Origin: JBLNDJ01 sp050261515
GTDB taxonomy: Bacteria > Acidobacteriota > Terriglobia > Bryobacterales > Bryobacteraceae
DNA length: 64,000 nucleotides
NCBI GenBank assembly: GCA_050261515.1
Contig: JBLNDJ010000009.1
Coordinates: forward strand, 1-64,000
Direction of reading: 5' to 3'
Of the stretch, positions 1-7,453 are shown piece after piece; the stretch's first letter is position 1, and each line of letters opens with the position of its first letter. Both the position numbers and the translations under genes were made by a program. The notes under the pieces are model-generated. The model did not search any database, had not been told where the DNA came from, and saw nothing but the letters and a program-made list of their open reading frames with translations.

Positions 1-1418
1 GCCCCGAAGTAATCGAGGCCTGTTTCGGCATCTCTTTCTTTGGAGGTAAACTTCAGCCGCGGAAGCTCCGCCCCGTACAGCGCCCCGCGCCCATTAACCC
101 CCGCCCCGATCTCCTCCCCAAACGGCAGATAATCGTGCAGCGCCACCGCCGCCCCGCTCTGGCTCGTCATCGCCCGCGTTGAGCCCAGATGGTCCGCCGT
201 CAAGTAACACGTCGTGCAAGGCCCCGTCTCGGGCATAGTGGCATACTCCGCCGCCAGGTTCCCGGCTGCGTCATACACGTACACCGTCTTTGCCGTCCCC
301 TGCACCTTCTCCACCCGCCGCCCGTCTCCGCCGTAGCGGTACTCAATCGTCGCCGCCCCGTGCACCACCGTCTTCAGCCGGCTCTCCGCGTCGTAGGTGA
401 ACGTGAATCCCGGAATCGACGTCACATTGCCCGCGCTCGCCGTTCCGCCGTCGTAGGCCGCCCCGCTCCACTGGTTGTTCCCGAAGATCGTCGCGACCGC
501 AGTCTCGGTCCTCGTCGTCACCTGCGGCGTTCCCGCGGGATCCGGAATATACCGCCCCTCCGCCGAATACACCGCCCGGTTGCCATACCGGTCGTAGACG
601 TACTCCTGCAGCCAACCCGTCTGCCCCGCCAGCGCCGTCTCCTCGGCCTTCGTCAACCGGTTCAGCCCGTCGTAATCGTAGCTCTGCGTGAACGTGGTCG
701 AGCCCGCCGTTATGGTCTGCGACCGCACGTTCCCGTTGTTCGCCGATGCCGTGCCGTAGCCGTAGCCCAGCGTAAGCGTCCCGGCGGCAATCGAGACCGG
801 TTGCAGCCGGCTGTTGTAGTGCCAGCTCTCCACCACTCCGTTGCCCAGTCGCATCCCGCTCAACGCTCCGCCCGCGGCGTAGCTGAACTGATCGGCCCAC
901 TTCGTCCCGTCGCTCCTGCCGATCGTGCTCACCTGGCCCGTCGCTGCATCATACCCGTACAAGACCGTCCGCCCCGACGGCAGCTTCAGCATCGTCAGCC
1001 CGTCTGCCAGGTTGTACTGGTATCCAGGGTTTCCCGTGCCCGTGCCGAAATCGTAAGCCTGCCCGTCAGTCGTCTGCCGGCTCAATACCACCCGCCCCAA
1101 CGCATCATAGCCGAGTTGCTTCGTGCTCGATGCAGTTGTCCACGTCTCGCTCAGCCGCCCGTAGACCGAAGCCGCCCGCGAGCCCGTGCACACCCCGTCG
1201 GTGCCCCCCGCCGTCAGCCCGTCGTAGCAATACGTCACGTTCGGGGTTTTCTGATCGCTCGGCACTCCCGGTTCCGTGTACATCTTCCGCGTCGCCCGGT
1301 TCAGCTCATCGTACGCGAACTGCGTCACCACGCCTCTCGCGTCCGTCCGCTTGGTAACGTTTCCATTCCCATCATATTCGTACAGCAGCAGCCCGCTGGT
1401 GGTCCGGACCGGACACAT
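1..1418 (-). CDS. RHS repeat-associated core domain protein, 5'-truncated and running off the window
   Basis: This is an RHS/YD-repeat protein of the large secreted or surface family that often carries a polymorphic C-terminal toxin. Translating the minus strand gives an uninterrupted frame from an ATG at 1416-1418 (starting MCPVRTTSG) to the window edge. It contains YD-type repeats, the conserved DHLGSTR motif (near 120-180) and the core motif KERDAETGLDYFG at positions 1-45. The variable C-terminal region lies outside the window. An in-frame TAA sits at 1422-1424, inside an IS481-like terminal sequence, so the ATG is created by the insertion and the original N-terminal part is lost. It is probably a non-functional remnant unless it is expressed from the IS end. 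Confidence 0.85.
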   Translation of the reverse strand, partial: MCPVRTTSGLLLYEYDGNGNVTKRTDARGVVTQFAYDELNRATRKMYTEPGVPSDQKTPNVTYCYDGLTAGGTDGVCTGSRAASVYGRLSETWTTASSTKQLGYDALGRVVLSRQTTDGQAYDFGTGTGNPGYQYNLADGLTMLKLPSGRTVLYGYDAATGQVSTIGRSDGTKWADQFSYAAGGALSGMRLGNGVVESWHYNSRLQPVSIAAGTLTLGYGYGTASANNGNVRSQTITAGSTTFTQSYDYDGLNRLTKAEETALAGQTGWLQEYVYDRYGNRAVYSAEGRYIPDPAGTPQVTTRTETAVATIFGNNQWSGAAYDGGTASAGNVTSIPGFTFTYDAESRLKTVVHGAATIEYRYGGDGRRVEKVQGTAKTVYVYDAAGNLAAEYATMPETGPCTTCYLTADHLGSTRAMTSQSGAAVALHDYLPFGEEIGAGVNGRGALYGAELPRLKFTSKERDAETGLDYFG

Positions 1419-1535
1419 AGTTTACAGTTTAGACCGGACACATGGTTTACAGGTGGCGCGAGGCTGGGGTATCCAGACAGGCATCGAGGAGGGCGGCCGA
1501 TGCCGTGGAAGGAACGAACCGCAGTGGACGAACGT
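1407..1535 (+). mobile_element. IS481-family insertion sequence remnant (one end and transposase start)
   Basis: Two 21-bp direct repeats, 1407-1427 and 1432-1452, differ at one base and have the GACCGGACACAT-GTTTACAG form seen at ends of IS481-like elements. An ATG at 1500 follows a GAGGAGGG ribosome-binding site and encodes MPWKERTAVDER, the usual opening of IS481 transposases. The frame departs from the family after about 13 codons and stops at 1574, so the rest of the transposase and the other end are missing. The element interrupted the RHS gene on its left and has since been deleted. The family assignment rests on recalled N-terminal and end sequences and was not checked against a database. 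Confidence 0.6.
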
Positions 1536-1698
1536 TCTGCAATTTTGCGACTTGCTCGATTGTCAGCGCAGTAGGCGGGCCGATGGGAGCTACACTCACG
1601 ACACCGGGTGGTACCCCGAATCTCGCGAACACCGATGCCAGAACGCTGGCAAGTTCTCCGGAGTGGCGGGAGGTACGGGCTTGCCGTCTGCTGACCAT
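1534..1698 (-). pseudogene. Possible helix-turn-helix protein fragment truncated by the IS remnant
   Basis: A minus-strand frame starting at 1698 reads about 55 residues and ends in PTALTIEQVAKLQNV, which looks like the first helix of an excisionase/MerR-type DNA-binding domain. It then runs antisense into the IS481 remnant. The function is inferred from that short stretch only. It may be a chance open frame in GC-rich DNA. Confidence 0.25.
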
Positions 1699-1747
1699 CG
1701 CAGTTTCAGCGCGTGCGTGGTCCGCGCGCTCTACCGGCCGCCGGTGG

Positions 1748-3787
1748 CTAGTCCGGGTACCGCAACCGCTCGGTCCGCTCCACGTGTTTTTTGAGTTCCT
1801 TCCGGTCCAGGAAATACGTGGGCTTCATCTGCGAGCGGCTGAACAGTTTCTCTGCCTGGTCGTCGAAATGGCCGGAGTCGCGGTGGTCGCTTTCGCCGAG
1901 CGGGATCACCATGAACGATTGCGGGGGGCGGGTGAGGATCACGATTTGCGTTGCGGTCTGGCCGCCGCGGCCCAGCATGCGGCCGTCGCTGGTCCTCTGA
2001 AAACTGATTGCGCGCGGCGTCGCCATGCCGACCTCTCCCAGCGAGCCGCCCGCGGCCGGGTAGGTGCGCCCCGCGCCTTCACGACCGATGCGGAACAGCG
2101 TGCCGAAGGTCGCGTTCATCGGAAGGTCCGCGGCCAGGCGCTTCTCCGCCTGCTCGAGCGCCGCGCGGATCCCGGCGTCAGTCAGCGAAGCGGGCGGCTC
2201 CACTTCCCTTCCCGGCTTCCCCAGCGCCGCCTTGAAAGCGTAGAACGCAAGCGCCGCGCGCGAATCGGCGTCCGCGCGCCGGTTCCACTGAACCAGCAGC
2301 CGCGCGAAATCGGAGTCCGGCGGCGCCGCCTTGCGGATGCGCTCCTGCCATGCCTCGGCCTTGTACACCCCCGTCGCAAACGCGATCGCGATGGCCTGCC
2401 CGACGGTCGCGTCCTTCACTCCGTCGAGCAGATCGAGCACCATTGCCGCGCGCTGGTGCGGCGGCCCCGCCGGCGCGTTGTAGAGATAGGGCCGCTCGCC
2501 GAACTTCGCCGGAGTCAACGGAGACCCCTTGAACAGCCACTCCGGCGCCGCGTTGCAGTTCTGCATATAGCCGGAGGGCGGGTTCTCGATCTGGACCAGG
2601 TCGGCGAACGCGTGTATCCCCTGCCACTCGCAGGCGCCCGTGCCCGGCATGGGCCGCGATGAATCGCACCCGGCCGGCCGCACAGGCACGCGCCCGCTGC
2701 GCACGTAATACGAATCGCCCGCCACGGTCGCCACCATCACGTTCTGCGGCATGAGCTGCAACATGGCGAGCGCCTTTTTCATCGCGGCGAGGCCGGGCGC
2801 GTTCATCATCGCCCAGTTCTGGTCGAGCATCCCGATCTCGTCCGCATACGGGATTGCCGCCGAATACGCCTTGCCGTCCTTGTGCGCGACGATCGGGCCG
2901 TGGTGCGTCGATTCGATCGTGTATTCCTTCCACTCCACCCGGTCGCCCGTCTTCACGCCGATGCGCTCCCGGCGAACCTCGAGCGGCCGCCACTCGCCGC
3001 GGAACTTGTACTTGCCGCCGGCGACCTCCTCCTCGAACACATCGGACGTATCGGGCCCGCCGGTGGTCATGGCGATCGACGCCCAGCGGCTGTGCCCGAG
3101 CGTCGGAAACGGCATTCCCAGAATCGCCGCGCCCGACATAGCATGCTCGCCCGCGTAGATCCTGATCTCGTAGAAGCGGAACTCGCCGTACCAGCTCAGG
3201 TGCGGATCGATGAGCGCGATGGGGGCGCGCACAGCGGTCCGCGACGGCGCGAGGATCCACTGGTTCGAGCCGCGGTAGGCCCGCGGATCGGGACGAATGC
3301 CGGCGCGCAGCAGGTCGCCGCCCACTTCGTCCGTCATCCATCCCCAAATGATGTAGCGGCCGAGCATCGGGACGAACCACGGCTCGAGCTTCGGCGCCCA
3401 CGCGGGAACCTCCGCGGGATGCTCCTTCATGTAACGCCCCACGCCCGCGATGAAGGCCTCGCACGCGGCGCGCATTTCGAAGCTCACGCGCCCGAAGTTC
3501 TTCCGAGCCATCTCGCGGTGGCGGAAAAGGCGCTGGCGGAAGTCGTGCTCGAGAAACGCTTCGCCGAAGGCCTCCGACATCGTGCCCTCGGCCTTGCGGT
3601 AGTTGCGCAGCATTTCTTCGAGGCGGTCTTCCGCTTGCGCGTAGCCGGAGGCGTACGCGGCCCCGGCGGGCGTGGCCGCGAAGATGTGCGGCACGCCGAA
3701 GCCGTCTCTCAGGATTTCGACTTTCTCAGCGGCGGCGCAGGCCGCCACGGAAGCCAGCAGAAGGAACAATCGCAGCGCTGCGCGCAC
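1748..3787 (-). CDS. Penicillin acylase family protein (N-terminal nucleophile hydrolase)
   Basis: This 679-residue secreted amidohydrolase of the penicillin/cephalosporin acylase family hydrolyses acyl-amide bonds such as acyl-homoserine lactones or beta-lactam side chains. The specific substrate cannot be told. A signal peptide covers residues 1-20 (LFLLLASVAACAAA). The family opening DGFGVPHIFA follows, and the cleavage and nucleophile motif GSNQW places the catalytic serine at residue 174, where the precursor would be split into alpha and beta chains. The beta-chain motif IDPHL lies about 20 residues later. The length fits the family, though the spacer before the serine is short. It stands alone between the IS remnant and a small secreted protein. 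Confidence 0.9.
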   Translation of the reverse strand: MRAALRLFLLLASVAACAAAEKVEILRDGFGVPHIFAATPAGAAYASGYAQAEDRLEEMLRNYRKAEGTMSEAFGEAFLEHDFRQRLFRHREMARKNFGRVSFEMRAACEAFIAGVGRYMKEHPAEVPAWAPKLEPWFVPMLGRYIIWGWMTDEVGGDLLRAGIRPDPRAYRGSNQWILAPSRTAVRAPIALIDPHLSWYGEFRFYEIRIYAGEHAMSGAAILGMPFPTLGHSRWASIAMTTGGPDTSDVFEEEVAGGKYKFRGEWRPLEVRRERIGVKTGDRVEWKEYTIESTHHGPIVAHKDGKAYSAAIPYADEIGMLDQNWAMMNAPGLAAMKKALAMLQLMPQNVMVATVAGDSYYVRSGRVPVRPAGCDSSRPMPGTGACEWQGIHAFADLVQIENPPSGYMQNCNAAPEWLFKGSPLTPAKFGERPYLYNAPAGPPHQRAAMVLDLLDGVKDATVGQAIAIAFATGVYKAEAWQERIRKAAPPDSDFARLLVQWNRRADADSRAALAFYAFKAALGKPGREVEPPASLTDAGIRAALEQAEKRLAADLPMNATFGTLFRIGREGAGRTYPAAGGSLGEVGMATPRAISFQRTSDGRMLGRGGQTATQIVILTRPPQSFMVIPLGESDHRDSGHFDDQAEKLFSRSQMKPTYFLDRKELKKHVERTERLRYPD

Positions 3788-3796
3788 TCTCGCAGA

Positions 3797-4156
3797 TTAC
3801 ACCTTCCTGGCTCCCTTGATGGCGCCCGTTTCCCCGTTGCCCTTCCACGTTCCGTCGAGCTTATCGCCGTTGAATTTGACGGTGACGTCGTACGCGCCAT
3901 CGGCGCGCGGCACCTTGAAGGTCAGGACGTTGTTCTCGTACTTAAGATCGTCCACCGCCACCTCGCCGTCCTCGGTCCCCGCCGTGCACACAAGCTTGCC
4001 GTCGATCTCTTTCACGTTCAGGGTCCAGCGGACTTCGCCCCCGCCCGGCGCCGAGGAGATGCATTCCCAGCGCCCCAGCGGCGCGCCGGCCGCGGCCAGG
4101 AAGGCGGCGCACAGCATCAAGCCAACAATGGCAACCCAGACATTGGTTCGAGTCAT
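3797..4156 (-). CDS. Small secreted protein of unknown function
   Basis: The gene encodes 119 residues from the ATG at 4156, chosen because a GGGGGTGAT purine stretch precedes it and it opens directly into a signal peptide (VAIVGLMLCAAFLAAAGA). An in-frame upstream extension would read through the neighbouring promoter region. The mature part is rich in beta-type segments such as GRWECISS, EVRWTLNV and KLDGTWKGNG, and resembles small extracytoplasmic beta-barrel proteins common in Acidobacteria. No catalytic motif is visible and I do not recognise a named family. It is divergent from the TPR gene at 4227, sharing a 70-bp spacer that must hold both promoters. It ends 10 bp before the acylase start and may be cotranscribed with it. 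Confidence 0.7.
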   Translation of the reverse strand: MTRTNVWVAIVGLMLCAAFLAAAGAPLGRWECISSAPGGGEVRWTLNVKEIDGKLVCTAGTEDGEVAVDDLKYENNVLTFKVPRADGAYDVTVKFNGDKLDGTWKGNGETGAIKGARKV

Positions 4157-4226
4157 CGGGATCACCCCCAGCCGTTTTGCTGTTATGATAGCATCCCGTC
4201 GGAAAGCGTTACTCACGGAGGGCACC

Positions 4227-5366
4227 ATGAGAGTCTTGGCGATCGCGCTGGTTCTCCTGGCGTCGGCGGCGACCGCTGCCGCGCAACGCCACAAGCTTGA
4301 CATCAACACCGAAACGCCCGAGGGACAGTTGCTGCAAAACATCGGCAACGAGTCCGACGAGGCGAAGAAACTTGCGCTGCTCGAAGACTTCGCGGCGAAG
4401 TATCCGCAGCACTCGGGAGCGGCCTGGGTCTACGAGCAGATGGTCGCCACCTACGTGAAGGCCGGGCAGCCGGACAAGGCCCTCGCCGCCGGCGACAAGC
4501 TCATCGCGCTCGACCCGGACGACGTCGAAGCCGCCTACGCCTGCCTCCAGGCGGCCGAGGCGAGCAAGGACGCCGCGCTCGTCATCAAGTGGTCGAACGC
4601 CACGTCGCAGGCCGCGCGCAAGCTCGCCGCGCTCCCTAAACCCACCGCGGAAAGCGAGGCCGAGGGCTGGGCGCGGAACGTGGATTACGCCAGACAGATG
4701 GTCGTCCGCACCGAGTATTCGCTTTACGCGACCATGCTGCAAGTTGCCGACCCCAAACAGAAGGTGGCGCTCGGTGAAGCGCTCGAATCGCGGAATCCCG
4801 AGAGCCAGTACCTGCCGCAGATGGCCGACCAGCGGTTCCAGGCCTACGTGCAGGCGGGCGAGACCGCCAAAGGAATCGCGCTGGCCGAAAAGACCGTCGC
4901 GGCCGGAAAAGGCACGGTCGAGATGCTGCTCGCGCTCGCCGGCAACTCCAACGCGAACAAGCAGCCCGCGCAAGCGATCGCGTTCGCGAAGAAGGCGATC
5001 GAAGCGGCCGAGAGCAAGCCCAAGCCCGAAGGCGTCGCCGACGCCGACTGGGCCAAGTGGAAGACGCAAATCACCGGACGCGCCCACTGGACCGCGGGCC
5101 TCGCCTACGCCGGCGAGAACAACTGGGCCGCCGCCGACAAGGAACTGCGCGCCGCGCTGCCGGGCGTGAAAGGCAGCCCGGAGATGGAGGCCGAGGCGCT
5201 GTTTTATGCCGGCCTCGCCAACTACAAGCTCGCCGCGGCCGGACAGACCGAACGAGCCCGCGACGCGCTCAAATTCAGCGAACAGTGCGCGGCGATTCCG
5301 GGCCGCTTCCAGCAGCAAGCGCGCGCGAACGCGAAAGCCATCCGCGGGCAATACCACATCAGATGA
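4227..5366 (+). CDS. Secreted TPR-like helical repeat protein
   Basis: The gene encodes 379 residues starting at ATG 4227, preceded by ACGGAGGG. It opens with a signal peptide (VLAIALVLLASAATAAAQ), and the longer upstream frame is an artefact. The rest is almost entirely helical with TPR-like pairs, for example AWVYEQMVATYVKAGQPDKALAAGDKLIALDPDD at residues 70-103 and a further pair near residues 225-260. It most likely acts as an extracytoplasmic scaffold; no partner is evident. Its TGA overlaps the ATG of acetate kinase in an ATGA junction, so the two genes are translationally coupled, although the functional link between them is unclear. Confidence 0.8.
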   Translation: MRVLAIALVLLASAATAAAQRHKLDINTETPEGQLLQNIGNESDEAKKLALLEDFAAKYPQHSGAAWVYEQMVATYVKAGQPDKALAAGDKLIALDPDDVEAAYACLQAAEASKDAALVIKWSNATSQAARKLAALPKPTAESEAEGWARNVDYARQMVVRTEYSLYATMLQVADPKQKVALGEALESRNPESQYLPQMADQRFQAYVQAGETAKGIALAEKTVAAGKGTVEMLLALAGNSNANKQPAQAIAFAKKAIEAAESKPKPEGVADADWAKWKTQITGRAHWTAGLAYAGENNWAAADKELRAALPGVKGSPEMEAEALFYAGLANYKLAAAGQTERARDALKFSEQCAAIPGRFQQQARANAKAIRGQYHIR

Positions 5367-6460
5367 ACATTCTCGTGCCCAACCTGGGCTCTACATCCCT
5401 CAAATACCAGATTCTCGAAATGCCCTCGGAGCGCGTGCTCGCGCGCGGCCGCTTCGAGCGCGTGGCCGATTATCGCGAGGCGATCCGGCAGATTGGAGTC
5501 GCCGACACGCCGATCAATGCGGTGGTCTTCAAGGCCGTGCACGCGGGCCCGCATTACCGCGGCACGTTTCGCATCAACGCTGGAGTGCTCGAGGCGCTTA
5601 AGGAATTCCTGCCCGCCGCGCCGGCGCACAACGCGATCTACCTGAACGCGATCCGGGCCTTCGCCGAAGCGATGCCGGGCGTGCCGCTCATCGCGGCGTT
5701 CGAGACCGAGTTTCACGCCACCATGCCCGAGTACGCCGCGCGCTACGGAGTGCCTCCCGAGTGGCGTGAGACATACGGCATACGCAGGTACGGCTTCCAC
5801 GGTGCCTCACACCAATTTGTCGGCGAGCGCGCGGCCGAGCTGCTCGGAAAGCCCGCCGCCGAACTGCGCACGGTGAGCTGCCACCTCGGAGGAAGCTCGT
5901 CGATCTGCGCGATCGACCGCGGCCGCTCGGTCGATACGACGATGGGGTTCTCGCCGCAATCCGGCCTCGAAAACGCGACGCGCCACGGCGACCTCGACGT
6001 CTTCGCCGTGCTCTACATGATGGAGCGCCGGGGCTGGACGCTCGACGAGGTCCGCCGGCAGCTGACGAAAACGGGAGGCCTCGCGGGCCTTTCGGGAGTC
6101 GCCGGCGGCGACGTGCGCGATCTCGAGAAGGCCGAAGCCTCGGGCAACACCGACGCTGCGCTCGCGCTCGCGGCGTTCGCGTACCAGGTCAGGAAAACGA
6201 TCGGCGCCTACGCGGCCGCCATGGGCGGACTCGATGCGGTTGCCTTCACCGGAGGCATCGGAGAAAACTCCCCGCGCCTGCGCGCGCTCTGCTGCGCGGG
6301 ATTGGAGTTTCTCGGCATCCGCCTCGATCCGGAGTGCAACGAGCGCGCCAAGGGAGACCGCGTTCTATCGGCGCCCGGCGCGCGGGTGGCGGTGCTGGCG
6401 CTGGCGACCAACGAAGAGCTTATCGTTGCCCGGCGCGCCTACCGCAAGCTGACGTTGTGA
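5363..6460 (+). CDS. ackA: Acetate kinase
   Basis: Acetate kinase interconverts acetate plus ATP and acetyl phosphate plus ADP in the cytoplasm. The 365-residue product opens with the ASKHA-fold phosphate motif NLGSTSLKY, where most family members read N-x-GSSSLK. It carries the signature YGFHGASHQFV, the adenosine/phosphate stretch HLGGSSSIC, the substrate-loop segment MGFSPQSGLENATRHGD (usually MG-TPLEGL-M-TR-GD), and the nucleotide motif FTGGIGENS. It is shorter than the typical 395-400 residues and diverged at these motifs, so related acyl kinase activity on propionate or butyrate cannot be excluded. It overlaps the upstream TPR gene by 4 bp. No phosphotransacetylase gene is adjacent. Confidence 0.88.
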   Translation: MNILVPNLGSTSLKYQILEMPSERVLARGRFERVADYREAIRQIGVADTPINAVVFKAVHAGPHYRGTFRINAGVLEALKEFLPAAPAHNAIYLNAIRAFAEAMPGVPLIAAFETEFHATMPEYAARYGVPPEWRETYGIRRYGFHGASHQFVGERAAELLGKPAAELRTVSCHLGGSSSICAIDRGRSVDTTMGFSPQSGLENATRHGDLDVFAVLYMMERRGWTLDEVRRQLTKTGGLAGLSGVAGGDVRDLEKAEASGNTDAALALAAFAYQVRKTIGAYAAAMGGLDAVAFTGGIGENSPRLRALCCAGLEFLGIRLDPECNERAKGDRVLSAPGARVAVLALATNEELIVARRAYRKLTL

Positions 6461-6479
6461 AGAGGACCTCGAGCCGCTC

Positions 6480-6938
6480 TTACACCTGAGCAGGACGATC
6501 TGACAGCAACTGCTCCTTTCGGTAAATCAGCGTAGACGTGTTGTACGACGCGATCTCAAACCCGTGGCCGTGGACGATCGCGTCGGTCGGGCAGGCCTCC
6601 ACGCAATAGCCGCAGAAAATGCACCGCGAATAATCGATGTTGTAGACCTTCGCGTATCGCTCGCCGCCGCTGATGCGCACGGGTTCCGTGTTCTCCGCGG
6701 CTTCGATGTAAATGCAGTTCGAGGGGCAGTTCGCGGAGCACAGGAAGCACGCGACGCACTTTTCCAGGCCGTTTTCGTCGCGCTCCAGGCGGTGCACGCC
6801 GCGGTAGCGCTCCTGGAACCGAGGCGGAGCGTCCGGGTACTCCTCGGTCACGGTGGGCGACATCATCTCCCGGAACGTCACCCCCATGCCCTTGGCGATC
6901 GCCGCGGCCGAGCCTAACACTTCATTTACCGTTGGCAT
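6480..6938 (-). CDS. nuoI: NADH-quinone oxidoreductase subunit I, isolated from the rest of complex I
   Basis: This 152-residue ferredoxin-like subunit of respiratory complex I carries clusters N6a and N6b in the peripheral arm at the membrane face. Two 4Fe-4S motifs are visible: C61-C64-C67-C71 (CVACFLCSANC) and C106-C109-C112-C116 (CIFCGYCVEAC), with the NuoI-typical CPSNCIYIE and CPTDAIVHGH contexts. No other nuo gene is in the window. It is the next minus-strand gene after the thioredoxin-fold protein, 47 bp away, so it could be the last gene of that group. A complete nuo operon with its own nuoI elsewhere would make this a second copy. Confidence 0.88.
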   Translation of the reverse strand: MPTVNEVLGSAAAIAKGMGVTFREMMSPTVTEEYPDAPPRFQERYRGVHRLERDENGLEKCVACFLCSANCPSNCIYIEAAENTEPVRISGGERYAKVYNIDYSRCIFCGYCVEACPTDAIVHGHGFEIASYNTSTLIYRKEQLLSDRPAQV

Positions 6939-6984
6939 CCATATCCCTCTTGCGGCTTCCCCCGGAAGCCTAGTTCTTCGACCC

Positions 6985-7449
6985 TCAACCAGGCCGCAAC
7001 TCCGGCACGCGCTCGCCTTCGCGGAAGGGCGCGAGCCCGGCGCGGCTGCCGGCCTTCTCCAGATCCCGCTTCGAAAACCCTTCGCCGCTCAGCGACAGCG
7101 TCCCGTCCTGCTCGATCAGGAACAGCGACGGCACCGATGAGATGCCGAACGCGTTGCTCATCGCGTAGCCCGCCGCGGCATCGTCGATCAGCATCGGAAA
7201 CGTAACGCCGTATTCGCGGCTGAACTCGCGCGCCGCGGCGGCGTTGTCCTGCGACACGCCGACGATCTCGAGGCCAGCGCCCGCGATCCGCTCCAGGAAC
7301 GGAAACGTGTACTGGCACACCGGGCAGCTCACCTTGAAAAACGCGAGCAGCACAGGGCCGCGCGCCAGCCTCTCCTTCAGTTCCCGCAGCACGAACTCCG
7401 GAGCCCGCGCGCCCTCGGCCAGCAACTTGCGCTGTCTCGAACCGGCCAT
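6985..7449 (-). CDS. Thioredoxin-fold redoxin (AhpC/TSA or TlpA-like), cytoplasmic
   Basis: This 154-residue protein has a thioredoxin fold. The active site C42-P-V-C45 (SCPVCQYTFPFL) follows strand GPVLLAFFKV, and the cis-proline segment is SSVPSLFLIEQDG. No signal peptide or membrane segment precedes the domain, so it should act in the cytoplasm, unlike most TlpA/ResA proteins. It probably reduces disulfides or peroxides. Only 4 bp separate it from the upstream flavoprotein gene, which suggests the flavoprotein supplies electrons to it or shares a low-molecular-weight thiol substrate. Assignment to peroxiredoxin versus thiol-disulfide reductase is uncertain. Confidence 0.82.
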   Translation of the reverse strand: MAGSRQRKLLAEGARAPEFVLRELKERLARGPVLLAFFKVSCPVCQYTFPFLERIAGAGLEIVGVSQDNAAAAREFSREYGVTFPMLIDDAAAGYAMSNAFGISSVPSLFLIEQDGTLSLSGEGFSKRDLEKAGSRAGLAPFREGERVPELRPG

Positions 7450-7453
7450 GTTT

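Noticed and set aside
189..1574. 461-residue plus-strand frame over the RHS region
   Set aside because: Its composition is arginine/proline-rich antisense. The minus strand reads a continuous RHS protein; only its last 25 codons are real, as the IS481 transposase start.
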